Origin: Cyclobacterium marinum DSM 745
Lineage (GTDB): Bacteria > Bacteroidota > Bacteroidia > Cytophagales > Cyclobacteriaceae
Direction: 5' to 3'
NCBI RefSeq assembly: GCF_000222485.1
Contig: NC_015914.1
Location: forward strand, 372,001 to 436,000
Length of the DNA stretch: 64,000 nt
The translations under genes were made by a program, and so were the position numbers. Below the pieces are notes generated by a model, which did no database searches, was not told the DNA's origin, and saw nothing but the letters and a program-made list of their open reading frames with translations. The stretch's first letter is position 1, and each line of letters begins with the position of its first letter. Below, in pieces: positions 17,010-25,954 of this stretch.

Positions 17010-17693
17010 ATGAGAATGAAACCCATCTTGTATTTGATTTCAATACTTTTTACAGGATTTCCTGCCTTTGGGGAAAAAGATCCAGAAAAACCATTCCTTC
17101 TTAAAGGCAGATTACTAGATGCAAATTCCATACAACCAATTGGAAATGCTCATATACATTGGAGCAAAAACCACGCAGTAAGTGATGAGGAGGGGAAGTT
17201 CTCTATTTGGGTAAATGATAAAACCTTACTTAATATCTCCCATATAGCCTATACATATACAAATTATGAAGTCAATAACAAGGATGACAGTATCATCACT
17301 ATCTTTCTAAAGCCTGCTGTTACGGAACTGGAAGCGGTTACTGTACGTGTTTTACCGGATGAGCAAACCTTTAAACAACAGGTTTTAGCAGCAAAAACCC
17401 CATTTTATAAGGAAAATCAGCGGTTAAAAAGCAACCTCCAATTCATGAAAAACATACACCATTTGGCATATTATTATGACATGAACAGTTATGACAAACT
17501 TTTATCCACTTTAGACAATAAGGGTTCAATGGTGCTTTTCTCAACCAACCCCTTATTAGGTATTAAAGGATTGATTCGTCTGTTAAAACAAAAACCTGAT
17601 CTTCCTAAAAAAACCAGGTTTCCAAATTCTTATGCTATCCCTTTATACCCTTATCAAAGGGAAAAAGGTGGATTTCAAAAATACTTCGAGTAG
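17010..17693 (+). CDS. Exported carboxypeptidase-like regulatory domain protein
   Basis: A 227-residue exported protein. After a signal peptide (about residues 1-21, MKPILYLISILFTGFPAFGE) comes a CarboxypepD_reg-like beta-sandwich at about residues 28-110, with FLLKGRLLDANSIQPIGNAH and the SDEEGKFSIWV and ISHIAYTY motifs. Such domains are common at the N-terminus of TonB-dependent receptors and as free periplasmic proteins in Bacteroidota. The rest (about 115-227) is charged and ends near a Lys/Pro-rich tail; I do not recognise it. A second in-frame ATG at 17016 is an equally possible start. Confidence 0.82.
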   Translation: MRMKPILYLISILFTGFPAFGEKDPEKPFLLKGRLLDANSIQPIGNAHIHWSKNHAVSDEEGKFSIWVNDKTLLNISHIAYTYTNYEVNNKDDSIITIFLKPAVTELEAVTVRVLPDEQTFKQQVLAAKTPFYKENQRLKSNLQFMKNIHHLAYYYDMNSYDKLLSTLDNKGSMVLFSTNPLLGIKGLIRLLKQKPDLPKKTRFPNSYAIPLYPYQREKGGFQKYFE

Positions 17694-17700
17694 ACAAATA

Positions 17701-18993
17701 TTACCCGAGTAAATACTTTTTAAACTGCTCGTAATCATTTTCCATAAAAGTAACCTTTTTCTCACCTTCCATAAATGCAGCTAATCTTTCTGGCAAAACC
17801 AAAGCTTCCCCCAGAGCATCTTCAACGGTACTTCTAAATTTACCCGGATGTGCAGTTTCCAGAAAGACTCCTTGATAGGTATCAGGGTACTTGTCCATAA
17901 AAGCTTTAAGGCCAAGGTAGGCTACAGCTCCGTGTGGATCCATGGTATAGCCTGTTTGGGCTTTCACATTTACCATGGCTTCTTTTGTGCTTTCATCGGT
18001 GTAGAAACAGCCTTGAACTTTTTCCTTTAATTTCTCTTCATCTCCGCCAAACAAAGCCAACAACCTATAAAAATTACTTGGGTTCCCAACATCCATACTA
18101 TTACTAATGGTTTGGATTGAAGGTTTCGGAGCAAATGCCTGTCCACTTAAATAATCGGGAACCACTTTATTCACATTGGTTGCGGCAATAAACATATCTA
18201 TTGGCAAACCCATTCTTTCCGCCAATATTCCCGCTGCTAAATTCCCAAAATTACCACTAGGTACAGAAAAAGCAAGTTTTTTGTTCTCTTTTGGCAATCT
18301 TGAATAAGCATAAAAATAATACAGGCATTGAGGAATCCACCTGGCTATATTAATTGAATTGGCAGAAGTCAGTAAAAGTTTACTGTTCAATTCAGGATCC
18401 AAGAAAGCCTCCTTCACCATTTTCTGGCAATCGTCAAAAACACCTTCTATTTCAATTGCATGAATATTTTCACCCAAGGTAGTAAACTGCTTTTCTTGGA
18501 GTTCACTTACTTTACCAGAAGGATAAAGGATTACAACTTCAACACCCTCCACACCCAAAAAACCATTGGCCACCGCACTTCCTGTATCCCCGGAAGTAGC
18601 TACAAGCACCTTTATGGCTCCTTTATCCTGAAGCATACTCATTAATTTGGAACAAAACCTGGCCCCAAAATCCTTAAATGCCAATGTTGGTCCATGGAAG
18701 AGTTCAAGTGTAAACACATCCTGCTCTACCGGCACCACAGGAGCATCAAAATCCAATGTATGGTCAACCAAGGCTTTGATTTGGTCTTGGGATAAATCTT
18801 CGGAGAACAATGCTGAAATGACCTTATAGCCAATCTCCTTAAAAGAAAGCTTGTGTATGTTTGAAAAAAAATCCGAATTCAAAACCGGAATTTTTTCAGG
18901 CATGTAAAGTCCTTGATCAGGAGCCAACCCTTTTATAACAGCCTCTTTTAAATCTACTTTATGATTCGGATTATTGGTACTATAATATTTCAT
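17701..18993 (-). CDS. thrC: Threonine synthase
   Basis: A 430-residue PLP-dependent threonine synthase, which converts O-phosphohomoserine to threonine. The N-terminal YYSTNNPNHKVDLKEAVIKG and GLAPDQGLYMPE are typical of this enzyme. The PLP lysine lies in GPTLAFKDFGARF near residue 108, with ATSGDTGSAVANGF and VPSGNFGNLAAG as phosphate and substrate loops. It is the last gene of thrA-thrB-thrC, 25 bp after thrB. Regulation of the whole operon is expected from the threonine-rich leader ahead of thrA. Confidence 0.96.
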   Translation of the reverse strand: MKYYSTNNPNHKVDLKEAVIKGLAPDQGLYMPEKIPVLNSDFFSNIHKLSFKEIGYKVISALFSEDLSQDQIKALVDHTLDFDAPVVPVEQDVFTLELFHGPTLAFKDFGARFCSKLMSMLQDKGAIKVLVATSGDTGSAVANGFLGVEGVEVVILYPSGKVSELQEKQFTTLGENIHAIEIEGVFDDCQKMVKEAFLDPELNSKLLLTSANSINIARWIPQCLYYFYAYSRLPKENKKLAFSVPSGNFGNLAAGILAERMGLPIDMFIAATNVNKVVPDYLSGQAFAPKPSIQTISNSMDVGNPSNFYRLLALFGGDEEKLKEKVQGCFYTDESTKEAMVNVKAQTGYTMDPHGAVAYLGLKAFMDKYPDTYQGVFLETAHPGKFRSTVEDALGEALVLPERLAAFMEGEKKVTFMENDYEQFKKYLLG

Positions 18994-19018
18994 TAGTAAA
19001 TGACAGGTTTGTCAGGAA

Positions 19019-19963
19019 TTAAATTTCTTCTTCAACGATATACGCTCCTCTAGTATTGATAGCGGAAACATATAGATCTATGGGCAGTTGTAATTTATCA
19101 AACACTTGTTGGGAAAGCCGGCTTACCTCCCAAGCAATTTCCTCCGTAGGAGACAACACAAATAGTGTAGGTCCGGAACCTGAAATACCACATCCCAAAG
19201 CCCCAGCAGGAACAATTCCTACCTTTACTTCATCATAACCAGGAATTAAAATAGACCTGGAAGGTTCTGCTATCACATCATTCAGGGAACGGCTAATTAA
19301 GGCCATGTCTTCCTGAAACAACCCGGCCACGAGACCTGCAATATTACCCGATTGGGTTGTTGCATCTTGCAAAGTTACATTTCTTCTTAAAACACTTCTT
19401 GAATCAGAGGTATTCAATTCCAAATGTGGGTGAATCAAGGTACAATATAGTCCTCTAGGAACATGTAATGGAATGACATCTAAAGGTTGGTATTCACGAA
19501 TCAAAACGAAACCACCCAATAAAGAAGGGGAAATGTTGTCGGCATGTCCTGCACCACAAGCAATCCTTTCAGACTCAATACCGAATGGCAATAAATCCTT
19601 TTTTTCATAGGGATTTCCCAGTAGCGTATTGGTAGCTACCAAGGCAGCAACAGCACTTGCTGCACTTGACCCCATCCCACTCCCTAAGGGCAATCCTTTG
19701 TACAACTCTATTTCTAAACCACCTTCAAAACCAAGGTCTTCAACCATTGCTTTAACAGCAACACTACAGGTGTTTTTTTCTGATTCATAAGGTAACTTCC
19801 CGTTGTCACCTTCAATTTTAACAACCCGAACCCCTGGTTTATCGGAAAGGGCTACACTTACCTTGTCTCCTAAATCCTCAATTGCAAAACCTAAAATATC
19901 AAATCCGCAAGAAACATTGGCTACAGTAGCTGGTGCAAATGCAGTAACTTTTTGCTTGTCCAT
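19019..19963 (-). CDS. thrB: Homoserine kinase
   Basis: A 314-residue GHMP-family kinase that phosphorylates homoserine. The ATP loop GLPLGSGMGSSAASAVA lies near residue 92, the N-terminal motif APATVANVSCGFDILGFA is intact, and the C-terminal GCGISGSGPTLFVLSP (GHMP motif 3) is present. It starts one base after the thrA stop codon, which implies translational coupling, and precedes thrC. Length and motifs match standard ThrB. Confidence 0.96.
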   Translation of the reverse strand: MDKQKVTAFAPATVANVSCGFDILGFAIEDLGDKVSVALSDKPGVRVVKIEGDNGKLPYESEKNTCSVAVKAMVEDLGFEGGLEIELYKGLPLGSGMGSSAASAVAALVATNTLLGNPYEKKDLLPFGIESERIACGAGHADNISPSLLGGFVLIREYQPLDVIPLHVPRGLYCTLIHPHLELNTSDSRSVLRRNVTLQDATTQSGNIAGLVAGLFQEDMALISRSLNDVIAEPSRSILIPGYDEVKVGIVPAGALGCGISGSGPTLFVLSPTEEIAWEVSRLSQQVFDKLQLPIDLYVSAINTRGAYIVEEEI

Positions 19964-19964
19964 A

Positions 19965-22412
19965 TTATCTTGAATAATTACCTAACCTAATAATATCTGC
20001 AAATACGCCTGCCGCGGTCACATCTGCTCCTGCACCAGGCCCTCTTATGATCATAGGAAACTCGTGGTACCTTTCTGTTGTAAACAAAATCATATTGTCA
20101 CTTCCTTCCAAAGAATAAAATGGATGCTTTTTGTCAACAGATTTTAATCCTACTTCAGCCTTACCATTCTCTAATACAGCCATAAACCTAAGGGTTTCTT
20201 CTTTTTCCTTGGCTTCCTCAACCAAACTCTTGAAGTGGGGATCATGCGATTTTAACTTTTCCAAAAATTCCTCTACCGATTCAATATCTTGGCAGTCCTC
20301 AGGAACCATACTCTGAATACTTACATCCGAAAAATGTAAATCTTGTTCCGCTTCTCTGCCTAATATTAGAATTTTTCTCGCTACATCCATCCCGCTTAGG
20401 TCATCTCTTGGATCCGGTTCAGTAAATCCTTTTTCCTTGGCTTGAGTTACCACTTCACTAAAGGGAGTACCTTTGCTCAACTCGCTAAAGATATAATTCA
20501 TTGAACCACTTAGCACACCTTCTATTTTGAGCACTTTGTCTCCACTTAATATAAGATCTTGTAGGGTACTGATAACCGGTAGTCCTGCAGCTACATTGGT
20601 TTCATAAAGAAACTTGATATTTCTTTGGCCTGAGAGTTTCTTCAAAGATTTGTAGTTTTCCAAAGAACTTGAATTGGCTTTTTTATTGGGTGTAACAATA
20701 GCCACCTTAGAAGTAAGAACCCTTTCGTAGGTATCTGCCACATCTTGGCTTGCAGTACAATCTACCAATACAGAATTGGAAAAGTTCATACTGTTCATTG
20801 TATTCAAAAATACAGTAAGGTCCATGGGTAAGTCTTCGCTAGAAGGGACAGGAATGGAACTAAGATCAAAGCCATCTTCATCAAAAGCCATAAAACGAGA
20901 ATTCGCAAGTCCATGGATCTTGATATCCAGCATATAATCCTCTTGCAATTTATTCAATTGATTTTGAATCATTGAAATCAAGGTCTTACCGATAAGCCCA
21001 ACTCCAATCAGAAAAACGTGCAATACTTTATTGTCAGAAAGGAAAAAGGCCTCATGCAATGCGTTTAGGCCTTTTTGCAGGTCAGACTGTTTAATTACTG
21101 CAGAGATATTTAGTTCTGAACTTCCCTGAGCCACTGCCGAAACGTTAATATTGTTTCTCCCCAGAGCTTGGAAAAGCCTCCCGCTTGCTCCCGGGTGGTG
21201 TTTCATGTTTTCACCTACCACAGCAATTACAGACATGTTGGGCATGATTTGAACTTTGTCCATCTCACCGGCAAGTATTTCATAATGAAACTCATTCTCC
21301 AAAACCTCACGAGCCAGATCTGAATTTTCACTTTTTATTGCAATACAGATACTATGTTCTGAGGATGCTTGACTAATTAAGACAACATTGATATCTGCTT
21401 TAGCCAATGTTCCAAAAACTCTACTACTTACCCCAATCACATCTACTAAACCTGAACCTTGAACATTTAATAGGCTGATATGATTTAAGGATGAAATCCC
21501 TTTTATTAACTTGGTATTTTCCGGTTTTTCACAAATAAGGGTACCTTCCTCCTCCGGCTGGAAAGTATTTTTGATATAAATTGGGATCTTTCTCTTCATC
21601 GCGGGTTGCATGGTTGCCGGGAAAACCACCTTGGCACCAAAATGAGAAAGTTCCATTGCTTCATTGTAACTCAATTGAGGGATGGTGATGGCAGAATAAA
21701 CCAACCTTGGATCTGCAGTCATTACACCAGTCACATCAGTCCAAATCTCCAAACTATCGGCTTTCAGGGCCGCTGCAAAAATTGCTGCAGTATAATCGGA
21801 TCCACTTCTTCCTATGGTAGTAGTTTCTCCCTTATCGGTAGAAGCCACAAAACCGGTTACAACAAGAACTCCAGGGTTTTTGCTGTAATAATCATAGATC
21901 AATTGATTGGTTGTAGGGAAATTTACCTTGGCATTTCCAAAGCGGTCATTGGTTCTGATAACTTCTCTGGCATCTAAATAATGTGTACTGATTTTATTTT
22001 CACGTAAGGCCTCAGCCATAACATAAGTGGAAATTCGCTCACCGAAACTAACGACATAATCAGAGGTTCTGGGAGAAAACTCTTTAATCAAGAATATACC
22101 ATTAAACAGATCTTCCAATTCATTGAACCTGACCTTTACAAAGGTCAATACTGCAGACTGCTTTCTTACAGGTATTAAATCCTTTACAAGTTGAAGATGG
22201 CGCTTTTCTAAGGAGAGTAAAAGCGCTTGGTATGCCAGGTCATTTTCTTTGGCAAGATGAGCACACTTCAATAGGTCTTCGGTAACACCACCAAAAGCCG
22301 AAAACACGACTGCTATCTGATCATCTTCGGATGCTTTCTTTACGATAGAAAGAACATTCTTAATTCTTTCCAAATTGGCGATGGATGAACCTCCAAATTT
22401 TAATATTTTCAT
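19965..22412 (-). CDS. thrA: Bifunctional aspartokinase/homoserine dehydrogenase
   Basis: An 815-residue fusion catalysing the first and third steps of threonine synthesis. Residues about 1-300 are aspartokinase (MKILKFGGSSIANLERIKNV; GRSGSDYTAAIFAAAL; EIWTDVTGVMTADPR). About 310-460 hold two ACT domains for feedback binding (LNVQGSGLVDVIGVSSRVF and MSVIAVVGENM). About 465-810 are homoserine dehydrogenase, with HVFLIGVGLIGKTL as the NAD(P) loop, TPNKKANSS, and GVLSGSMNYIFSELSKG with EPDPRDDLSGMDVARK. It heads the operon, 84 bp after a Thr-rich leader ORF, so expression is probably controlled by charged tRNA-Thr supply as well as by allosteric threonine. Confidence 0.97.
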   Translation of the reverse strand: MKILKFGGSSIANLERIKNVLSIVKKASEDDQIAVVFSAFGGVTEDLLKCAHLAKENDLAYQALLLSLEKRHLQLVKDLIPVRKQSAVLTFVKVRFNELEDLFNGIFLIKEFSPRTSDYVVSFGERISTYVMAEALRENKISTHYLDAREVIRTNDRFGNAKVNFPTTNQLIYDYYSKNPGVLVVTGFVASTDKGETTTIGRSGSDYTAAIFAAALKADSLEIWTDVTGVMTADPRLVYSAITIPQLSYNEAMELSHFGAKVVFPATMQPAMKRKIPIYIKNTFQPEEEGTLICEKPENTKLIKGISSLNHISLLNVQGSGLVDVIGVSSRVFGTLAKADINVVLISQASSEHSICIAIKSENSDLAREVLENEFHYEILAGEMDKVQIMPNMSVIAVVGENMKHHPGASGRLFQALGRNNINVSAVAQGSSELNISAVIKQSDLQKGLNALHEAFFLSDNKVLHVFLIGVGLIGKTLISMIQNQLNKLQEDYMLDIKIHGLANSRFMAFDEDGFDLSSIPVPSSEDLPMDLTVFLNTMNSMNFSNSVLVDCTASQDVADTYERVLTSKVAIVTPNKKANSSSLENYKSLKKLSGQRNIKFLYETNVAAGLPVISTLQDLILSGDKVLKIEGVLSGSMNYIFSELSKGTPFSEVVTQAKEKGFTEPDPRDDLSGMDVARKILILGREAEQDLHFSDVSIQSMVPEDCQDIESVEEFLEKLKSHDPHFKSLVEEAKEKEETLRFMAVLENGKAEVGLKSVDKKHPFYSLEGSDNMILFTTERYHEFPMIIRGPGAGADVTAAGVFADIIRLGNYSR

Positions 22413-22439
22413 TGCTATTCTTTATCAGTTAAAACGGTT

Positions 22440-22613
22440 AACAAAAGCCTGTGAAAGGCCTCCTTTGTCGGGGGCAATATGTAGGAATGCACGGGATTAC
22501 CCCGTAATACCTGTAGTTGTGGTGGTATTGCCACTAAAAAATAGACTGCAGTCGATTGACCGAAAAGATTCGGTGAATGAAATTTCTTGAATTTTGTTTA
22601 CTGCGAAAACCAT
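22440..22613 (-). promoter_or_regulatory. Candidate threonine attenuator ahead of thrA
   Basis: Leader RNA structures around the leader ORF. A 5' strand GGCAATA (22532-22526), just before the Thr codons, can pair with TATTGCC (22479-22473), enclosing the Thr run and stop codon. A hairpin ATTAC-GGG-GTAAT overlaps the stop. Nearer thrA, GGCCT can pair with AGGCT, backed by ACAAA/TTTGT with a bulge, giving a moderate hairpin ending in T-rich DNA. Stalling at Thr codons would cover the first arm and change the fold. The final hairpin is weaker than in enterobacterial attenuators, so the exact mechanism is inferred. Confidence 0.6.
22497..22613 (-). CDS. Threonine operon leader peptide candidate (38 aa)
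   Basis: A short ORF from the ATG at 22613 to TAA ends 84 bp before thrA. It encodes 38 residues whose end is SGNTTTTTGITG-stop: five consecutive Thr codons (ACC ACC ACA ACT ACA), then Gly-Ile-Thr-Gly. Such a Thr/Ile run just before a thrA gene and followed by alternative RNA stems is the hallmark of ribosome-mediated attenuation, as with thrL of enterobacteria. The N-terminal half (MVFAVNKIQEISFTESFRS) shows no signal. The peptide itself is probably not functional; its translation is the sensor. Confidence 0.75.
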   Translation of the reverse strand: MVFAVNKIQEISFTESFRSIDCSLFFSGNTTTTTGITG

Positions 22614-22979
22614 GATTGATCGTTTGAAGGGACAATTCTAAGGACAAATTTTATATATCACAAGTTTTTTAGATTAGAAATCCCTTATTCAATAAAGATT
22701 AAAAAACTGATAACCACTCAAACAAGTTCCTTCATATCGATTATCATTGAATTATTTTGATTTTAACAAAGCTTTTTAGCACCAAAAAACCTTAATAGAG
22801 CATATTAAGCCTGTTCACATACCCAATAATAAAAAAAGTTTGGTTTTATGAATGGAACGAAAGGCGAAAACCAAGCTGAGATAGAATTTTAATAATGGTA
22901 ATGAAATTTTCCATTCATAAAAGGCCTTGAAAAACAACATGAAAATGAACATGCTATTTTTCAACGCCAATACCACATG
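22614..22979. other. 366-bp region: GIN-gene terminator and expected thr promoter
   Basis: The right half holds the terminator at 22831-22874 and a larger inverted repeat (22844-22857 with 22909-22922). The left half should contain the thr promoter reading leftward. I find no exact TAnnTTTG; an imperfect candidate on the minus strand lies around 22645-22655. Confidence 0.5.
22831..22874 (-). terminator. Terminator after the SDR/head-GIN operon
   Basis: On the minus strand, TTGGTTTT (22874-22867) pairs with AAAACCAA (22847-22840) and is followed by AC and seven T residues. It lies about 105 bp past the stop of the leftward head-GIN gene. A competing, longer 14-bp inverted repeat, TTTTATGAATGGAA (22844-22857) with TTCCATTCATAAAA (22909-22922), overlaps one arm. 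Confidence 0.65.
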
Positions 22980-23663
22980 TTATAATTTCTCAATGGCACC
23001 TCCAATACTTTCTTTGACATCAATTATTTTCGGCTCTCCTTTATAATTAACCCGTCCTCTGGTAGCTGCTGTACCTTTAAGCGATTCTGTCACTTCAAAT
23101 ACACCACTCGCATTGGTGTTTGTCCTAATTTCTGCATGCTCTACCACCAACTCTTCTCCATCTATTTCTGCATTAGTAAAGGCATTATAGTCTAGATTAA
23201 CTGCAGTTCCTTTGACAAACATTCTGGCATTGGTTTCAGCTTCCAACATTAAATTTTCAGCTTTCACCTCGATTTCAAGGTATCCATTACTTGCAACTGT
23301 TAAGTCAATGTCCTTATTTTCTATCAGGTCTTTTACAAAAACTTTGGCTCCGGAAGACACCTCGATCTCGTTCAATTGAACATAGGTAACTACCACCTTA
23401 ACAGCACTGGACTTGGGTTTACTCCCATCCACTTCAAGTTCCAATCTCCTCTTATCCACTGAAGAAACTATTTGGTCAAGACCAATTCCCGAAGCAGTAA
23501 TGGTAATTTCTTGCTTTTCCCCTTTTTGAAGTTCCACCTCTATGGCATCACTAACATCTAGTTGATCAAAAGCATTAAGCGTTCTTGTCTCAGTATTGGT
23601 TTGGGCTTTGGCTCCAATAAAAGCCATTACCACAATAAGAAGGGATAAAATAGTCGTTTTCAT
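22980..23663 (-). CDS. Exported head-GIN domain (DUF2807) protein
   Basis: A 227-residue exported protein with signal peptide MKTTILSLLIVVMAFIGAKAQ. The rest is a putative auto-transporter adhesin-like head-GIN (DUF2807) beta-helix. Repeated short strands with V-x-L/V patterns show in LDVSDAIEVELQKGE, VVVTYVQLNEIEVSSGAKVFV, IDLTVASNGYLEIEVKAENL and LDYNAFTNAEIDGEELVVEHA. Its role is unknown; the family is abundant in Bacteroidota envelopes. It begins 20 bp after the SDR gene and is probably in its transcript. Confidence 0.9.
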   Translation of the reverse strand: MKTTILSLLIVVMAFIGAKAQTNTETRTLNAFDQLDVSDAIEVELQKGEKQEITITASGIGLDQIVSSVDKRRLELEVDGSKPKSSAVKVVVTYVQLNEIEVSSGAKVFVKDLIENKDIDLTVASNGYLEIEVKAENLMLEAETNARMFVKGTAVNLDYNAFTNAEIDGEELVVEHAEIRTNTNASGVFEVTESLKGTAATRGRVNYKGEPKIIDVKESIGGAIEKL

Positions 23664-23683
23664 AATTCAATTTTTATAGGTAA

Positions 23684-24364
23684 TTAAATGACACCACCAT
23701 ACAACTTAAAGGTCATGTTCCTTAATGCAGCATTGGTGGCTGCGTAATGCATGGCTTCAGCAATTTCAAAAGGTTTTACCCAATCTGAAAAATCCGAATC
23801 TGGCATGGAGGCTCTATTTTGTGGCGTATCAATTATACTTGGAACAAAAACATGAGATCTGATTTTAGAATCTGCAGTTTCATTGGCAATAAGGTCTGCT
23901 AAATTCATTACCATACTTTTGCTCAAAGCATATGCCAAAACATCTTTTCCTTCACCGGCATTTAATGCAGGTTTAGCCCCCACAAACAAAAATGTTCCAT
24001 TATTGGCCTTTCTCATTAACGGTAAAAAATGTTTAACCATATTGAATGCACTAAAAAAATTCAATTGGATCATATCCTCCATGTCTTTGCTGGATGTTTG
24101 TTCTATCCCACCCATAGCAAAACCTCCTACCAACAATGCCATGCATTCAAGACTCCCATACTGCATTTGGTATTCCTTACTAAAATCTTTAACAGATTGT
24201 TCTTCAGTAACATCAACTTGGTAGACATCATCAGCCTCTTCTACTTCCTGATCACTCCCCGGAATGGTAATGGCAATAACTTTAAAACCTTCTCTTTTAA
24301 ATTTACTTACTACAGCACTTCCCAAATTGCCTGCACTTCCGGTGATGATTATATTTCTATTCAT
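23684..24364 (-). CDS. Short-chain dehydrogenase/reductase (SDR)
   Basis: A 226-residue SDR. The start is placed at 24364, so the protein opens with MNRNIIITGSAGNLGSAVV, the Rossmann TGxxxxLG motif. A longer reading to 24481 would invade the divergent MscS gene and lacks family similarity. The NNAG-equivalent region reads LLVGGFAMGG near residue 82, and the catalytic Tyr-x-x-x-Lys appears as YALSKSMVMN with the Ser/Ala position at LFVGAKPALN. The usual catalytic Ser is therefore not obvious, as in some atypical SDRs. It is followed by the head-GIN gene; the substrate is unknown. Confidence 0.87.
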   Translation of the reverse strand: MNRNIIITGSAGNLGSAVVSKFKREGFKVIAITIPGSDQEVEEADDVYQVDVTEEQSVKDFSKEYQMQYGSLECMALLVGGFAMGGIEQTSSKDMEDMIQLNFFSAFNMVKHFLPLMRKANNGTFLFVGAKPALNAGEGKDVLAYALSKSMVMNLADLIANETADSKIRSHVFVPSIIDTPQNRASMPDSDFSDWVKPFEIAEAMHYAATNAALRNMTFKLYGGVI

Positions 24365-24449
24365 GTGATTGTATTGTTTGGTTTTTATGCGGTATTTTTG
24401 TCTTTCTAGTGGACAAAACATAAAAGTAAGCTTTATTTTTAAAAATATA

Positions 24450-25334
24450 ATGGAAACTGAAAAAAGCAGTATTGAGGTCAATGAGCGTAGAAAGCGGATA
24501 ATATTTGTTTTGAAGGTCCTTGCTTACTTTGCTTTTCTAGTCTTGCAAGAAACTATAGAACCAAGCAAAAACTTGTTGTACTCCAGGCTTTACAATATAG
24601 CAGATGCTTTAACTTTTCTTCTCGCTGGTAATATTCTCGTCTCTCTAGGTAGAATATTTTTGGTTAGGTTTTATTTAAGAAAAACCAAAACCATCTCTCT
24701 TCATAACAATTTTGTTTTGGGAATTAATAGAATTGCTCACTTGTTAAATGTGATTATTCTGTTGATCGCCTTGATGATATTTTTTGAAATCGATCCCAAA
24801 GAATTCCTTTCGAGCATTACCATAGTTGCTGCTGCTATTGCTTTACTATCCAGAGATTACATCATTAACATGCTCAATGGGCTTATTATTATGTTTTCTG
24901 ATCAAATTACCCTTGGTGACTATATTAGAGTAGGAGAACATCAAGGACGAATCAAAGACATCACCTTATTAAATGTGGTATTGCTAAATGAAGATCATGA
25001 TCTGGTAATGATACCTAATAGTCTGATGCTCACAGCCAATGTAGTGAACTACAGCAGGCAAAATATAAGGAAATTAACCTTTGATTTTGAGACCACCAAC
25101 CATTCATCTTTGGATGTGGATGAAATGGAGAAAAAGCTAAAATTAATCATCGAACCCTACAACAAAGAAGTACTTAGTGAAAGTCTCTCTCTCAAGACGA
25201 TAAGCATTTTAAAGGATATTGTAAAAATGAAACTACAAGTCCAACTAAGTAACCCTTCCAAGGAATCTGAAAGGAAAATTAGACGCATTATCAACCAATC
25301 TATCATAAAGTTATCCGGCGATGAAATCAAATGA
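24450..25334 (+). CDS. MscS-family mechanosensitive ion channel
   Basis: A 294-residue MscS-type channel protein for osmotic downshift. The start at 24450 (METEKSS) avoids overlap with the divergent SDR gene 85 bp away. Three N-terminal hydrophobic segments (about residues 12-32, 45-67, 85-106) precede the pore helix and beta-domain: SITIVAAAIALLSRDYIINMLNGLIIMFSDQ, then LGDYIRVGEHQGRIKDITLLNVVLLNEDHDLVMIPNSLM, which matches the MscS core. A cytoplasmic alpha/beta tail follows. The ATL gene overlaps its end by 14 bp, so the two are co-transcribed. Confidence 0.9.
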   Translation: METEKSSIEVNERRKRIIFVLKVLAYFAFLVLQETIEPSKNLLYSRLYNIADALTFLLAGNILVSLGRIFLVRFYLRKTKTISLHNNFVLGINRIAHLLNVIILLIALMIFFEIDPKEFLSSITIVAAAIALLSRDYIINMLNGLIIMFSDQITLGDYIRVGEHQGRIKDITLLNVVLLNEDHDLVMIPNSLMLTANVVNYSRQNIRKLTFDFETTNHSSLDVDEMEKKLKLIIEPYNKEVLSESLSLKTISILKDIVKMKLQVQLSNPSKESERKIRRIINQSIIKLSGDEIK

Positions 25335-25656
25335 CAACTTTTTCGCTCAAGTTTATCAGGTTGTAAGGCTTATCCCTTCGGGAAAAGTTACTACCTATGG
25401 TGCAATTGCTGCCTATCTTGGTAGCAAAGGCAGTGCACGAATGGTAGGCTGGGCGATGAATGCTGCTCATGGTTTAAAAGACGTACCTGCCCATAGAGTA
25501 GTGAACAGAAATGGAATGCTTACCGGAAAAAATCATTTTTCCACACCAAATTTGATGCAAGAACTCCTTGAAAAAGAGGGGATTTATGTGGAAGATAATA
25601 CTATTATTAATTTTGAAAATTTATTTTGGGACCCGGCTTTAGCCTTAGAATTATAA
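25321..25656 (+). CDS. Alkyltransferase-like (ATL) DNA repair protein
   Basis: A 111-residue protein of the O6-alkylguanine-DNA alkyltransferase C-terminal family. The signature position that holds the acceptor Cys (PCHRV in Ogt/MGMT) reads PAHRVV with Ala57, so it cannot transfer an alkyl group and belongs to the ATL class. Those proteins bind O6-alkylguanine and recruit nucleotide excision repair. The arginine finger (SARMVGWAMN, Arg40) and the LIPSGKVTTYGAIAAYLG helix-turn-helix are intact. The ATG at 25321 overlaps the MscS gene end by 14 bp. Confidence 0.9.
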   Translation: MKSNDNFFAQVYQVVRLIPSGKVTTYGAIAAYLGSKGSARMVGWAMNAAHGLKDVPAHRVVNRNGMLTGKNHFSTPNLMQELLEKEGIYVEDNTIINFENLFWDPALALEL

Positions 25657-25954
25657 TCACCTGACAATAAACACCTAAGTAATCTGAACAAGACTTCAAC
25701 TTAACTTTCCAATCATTCTCTAATTTAGATACACTTTTTTTAATAAAACAGTCTTTTTATTATCTGAAAATTAATTATGCATTAATTTAACTAAATAAAA
25801 GCAACAAACTCAACACTTTACTAGGTGATTAAAACCCTTTATTTTAGATTTGAAATACAATTATCAAAAGACCAAAAAATTTTAAGCAACTATTATGGCA
25901 CGATAATGGTTAATTGAAACATCAGCTTTTGAATAGCGAAATTTAAAATATTTT

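Noticed and set aside
24369..24449. Longer start for the MscS gene
   Set aside because: It would overlap the SDR start region and give an unusual N-terminus; ATG at 24450 is better.
24365..24481. Longer start for the SDR gene
   Set aside because: It would cross into the divergent MscS gene and puts 39 unrelated residues before the Rossmann fold.
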